DNA from: Pseudomonadota bacterium
GTDB lineage: Bacteria; Pseudomonadota; Alphaproteobacteria; Rhizobiales; Methylopilaceae
Assembly: GCA_023430145.1 (NCBI GenBank)
Contig: JAEZCD010000232.1
Span: 1-29,974 of the forward strand
Reading direction: 5' to 3'
Length of the DNA stretch: 29,974 bases
Part shown: positions 29,032 through 29,974 of the stretch, one piece after another
How the letters are laid out: each line of letters opens with the position of its first letter
Position numbering within the stretch: the first letter of the stretch is position 1
Program-made: the position numbers and the translations under genes
The notes under the pieces: model-generated
Told to the model about the DNA's origin: nothing
Databases searched by the model: none
What the model saw: the letters and a program-made list of their open reading frames with translations, nothing else

Positions 29032-29974
29032 GTGCCGAAAATCACCAAGCGCTTGGTCGACGCCGCGTCGCCGCAGGCCGATCGGTTCATCATCTGGGAC
29101 ACCGAGCTGAAAGGCTTCGGGCTGCTCGTCCTGCCGTCCGGCGTGAAGAGCTACATCTTCAAATATCGGACCCCGAGCGGCGTCCAGCGACGCGCCACGC
29201 TCGGCAAGCACGGGGCGCTCACGGCCGACGAGGCGCGCCGGAAGGCTGACCAGGCGCGGGCCGCGGTCGCCGCTGGGCGCGATCCTCTCGGCGAGCGCGA
29301 CGAGCGCCGCAAGGCGCCGACCGTGGCCGAACTCGTCGAGGCTTACCGGGACAGCGCCACGTTCAAGGGCAAGGCGCCGAAGACGCGGGCGACTGACAAC
29401 TCCCGCATCGATCGCCACCTTCTGCCGCTGCTCGGCAAGGTGCGTGTCGCCGACCTTCGGCGCGTTGACGTCGAGCGCGCGCATGCGGCGATCGTCGCCG
29501 GCAAAACGGCTGTCACGGAGAAGGTCAAGAAGGGTGCAAAGTCGATCGTGCGGGGAGGGGAGGGCGCCGCACGGAAGTCCGTCCGCCTGCTGCGCGCCAT
29601 CCTGCAATGGGCGATCGAGCACGACCTCGCCACGATCAACGTCGCCGCCGGCATCGATCTGGGCAGCGACGGGAGCCGCGACGCGATCCTCGAGGACGCG
29701 GCCTCCTACGCCCGGCTGTTCGCGACGCTGGCGAAGATGGAGGCCGAGAAGCGCATCCGTCCCGAGGCGGCGGACGTGTTCCGCATCGTCGCGCTGACCG
29801 GCGCACGCCGCGGTGAAATCGTCGGGCTACGGTGGCGGCACGTCGACCTGAAGGCCGGGCGGATCACGCTCCCGCCGACGGCGCACAAGAGCGGAAAGAG
29901 CACCGGCAAGCCGAAGGTCATCGGCCTGCCGGCCGCCGGCCCCCCCCGCACACACCCCCGGCCCCCGGCGGGGG
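29032..29974 (+). CDS. int: Tyrosine recombinase / integrase with DUF4102 N-terminal domain, 3'-truncated
   Basis: 314 codons are visible before the window ends, out of roughly 400 expected. Residues 1-~92 are the DUF4102 arm-binding domain (KITKRLVDAA..., FIIWDTELKGFGLLVLPSG, YIFKYRTPSG, TLGKHGALTADEARRKA). Residues ~97-205 are the SAM-like core-binding domain. The catalytic domain begins near 220 with R259 in VALTGARRGEIVGLRWRHVD and a beta-hairpin lysine around HKSGKSTGK. The later HxxR, His/Trp and nucleophilic Tyr lie beyond the end. The GTG at 29032 has GGAGG 8 bases upstream. Such integrases insert islands and prophages at tRNA 3' ends, matching the tRNA fragment 185 bases upstream. 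The last dozen codons (from about 29939) are a C-rich tail unlike any integrase. Confidence 0.85.
   Translation, partial: MPKITKRLVDAASPQADRFIIWDTELKGFGLLVLPSGVKSYIFKYRTPSGVQRRATLGKHGALTADEARRKADQARAAVAAGRDPLGERDERRKAPTVAELVEAYRDSATFKGKAPKTRATDNSRIDRHLLPLLGKVRVADLRRVDVERAHAAIVAGKTAVTEKVKKGAKSIVRGGEGAARKSVRLLRAILQWAIEHDLATINVAAGIDLGSDGSRDAILEDAASYARLFATLAKMEAEKRIRPEAADVFRIVALTGARRGEIVGLRWRHVDLKAGRITLPPTAHKSGKSTGKPKVIGLPAAGPPRTHPRPPAG
29939..29974. other. Low-complexity C/G tail at contig end (probable artefact)
   Basis: The final bases are runs of C, a CACACAC stretch and GGCCCCCGGCGGGG, in contrast to the ordered coding sequence before them. The integrase reading frame loses family similarity exactly here (GLPAA expected to continue into a helix, but reads GPPRTHPRPP). 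This looks like low-quality sequence at an assembly end. Confidence 0.6.

Overview
The window is a very GC-rich contig, most likely from an alphaproteobacterium of the Bradyrhizobium/Rhodoplanes type (Hyphomicrobiales), probably assembled from a metagenome. The placement is inferred from three things: the stack of tripartite tricarboxylate transporters (TTT; TctA, TctB and periplasmic TctC/Bug receptor), the paired FCD-type GntR regulators and CoA-ester enzymes, and intergenic hairpin repeats of the 'CGTCATTCCGGG...CCCGGAA' type. Both ends look artificial. The first ~100 bases encode the start of an actinobacterial-type proteasome alpha subunit fused to the middle of an unrelated regulator gene. 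The last ~36 bases are a C/G-rich low-complexity tail that cuts an integrase gene.

Layout. (1) 99-1747, + strand: a 5'-truncated XRE/cupin regulator and a PLP-dependent Cys/Met-metabolism lyase. (2) 1848-6101, - strand: a TTT operon tctC - tctA::tctB fusion - LVIVD-repeat protein, divergent from a GntR/FCD regulator (6234-6890, +). (3) 7162-11513, + strand: tctC-tctB-tctA followed by a class III CoA-transferase. It converges on a - strand trio (13691-11688) of two hot-dog (FAS1/HTD2-like) hydratase proteins and an HMG-CoA-lyase-like enzyme. Together these could activate a carboxylic acid with CoA, hydrate or dehydrate it and cleave it. (4) 13692-14151: no gene; a REPIN-like pair of inverted hairpins and a second inverted repeat. 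(5) 25081-14152, - strand: a likely nine-gene operon with two tandem Tat-type tctC receptors, tctB, tctA, an ADP-forming acyl-CoA synthetase, a second HMG-CoA-lyase-like enzyme, a rhamnonate-dehydratase-like enolase-superfamily enzyme, a D-2-hydroxyacid dehydrogenase and an MFS carrier. (6) 28206-25471, - strand: a GntR/FCD regulator, a galactonate-dehydratase-like enolase-superfamily enzyme and an enoyl-CoA-hydratase-family protein, behind a good sigma-70 promoter. (7) 28801-29974: a 3' tRNA fragment (Asp-like anticodon loop) followed by a tyrosine integrase, which looks like the edge of an integrated element.

How they work together: the window reads as a scavenging locus for organic acids. 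Three separate TTT uptake systems are each tied to a regulator or to CoA-activating, dehydrating and C-C-cleaving enzymes. The true substrates cannot be read from the sequence. I see no defence system, CRISPR array or rRNA. The most original content is the nine-gene operon of group 5, the compact CoA-transferase/double-hydratase/lyase set of group 3, the TctA-TctB fusion with its LVIVD partner, and the split-tRNA integration site.
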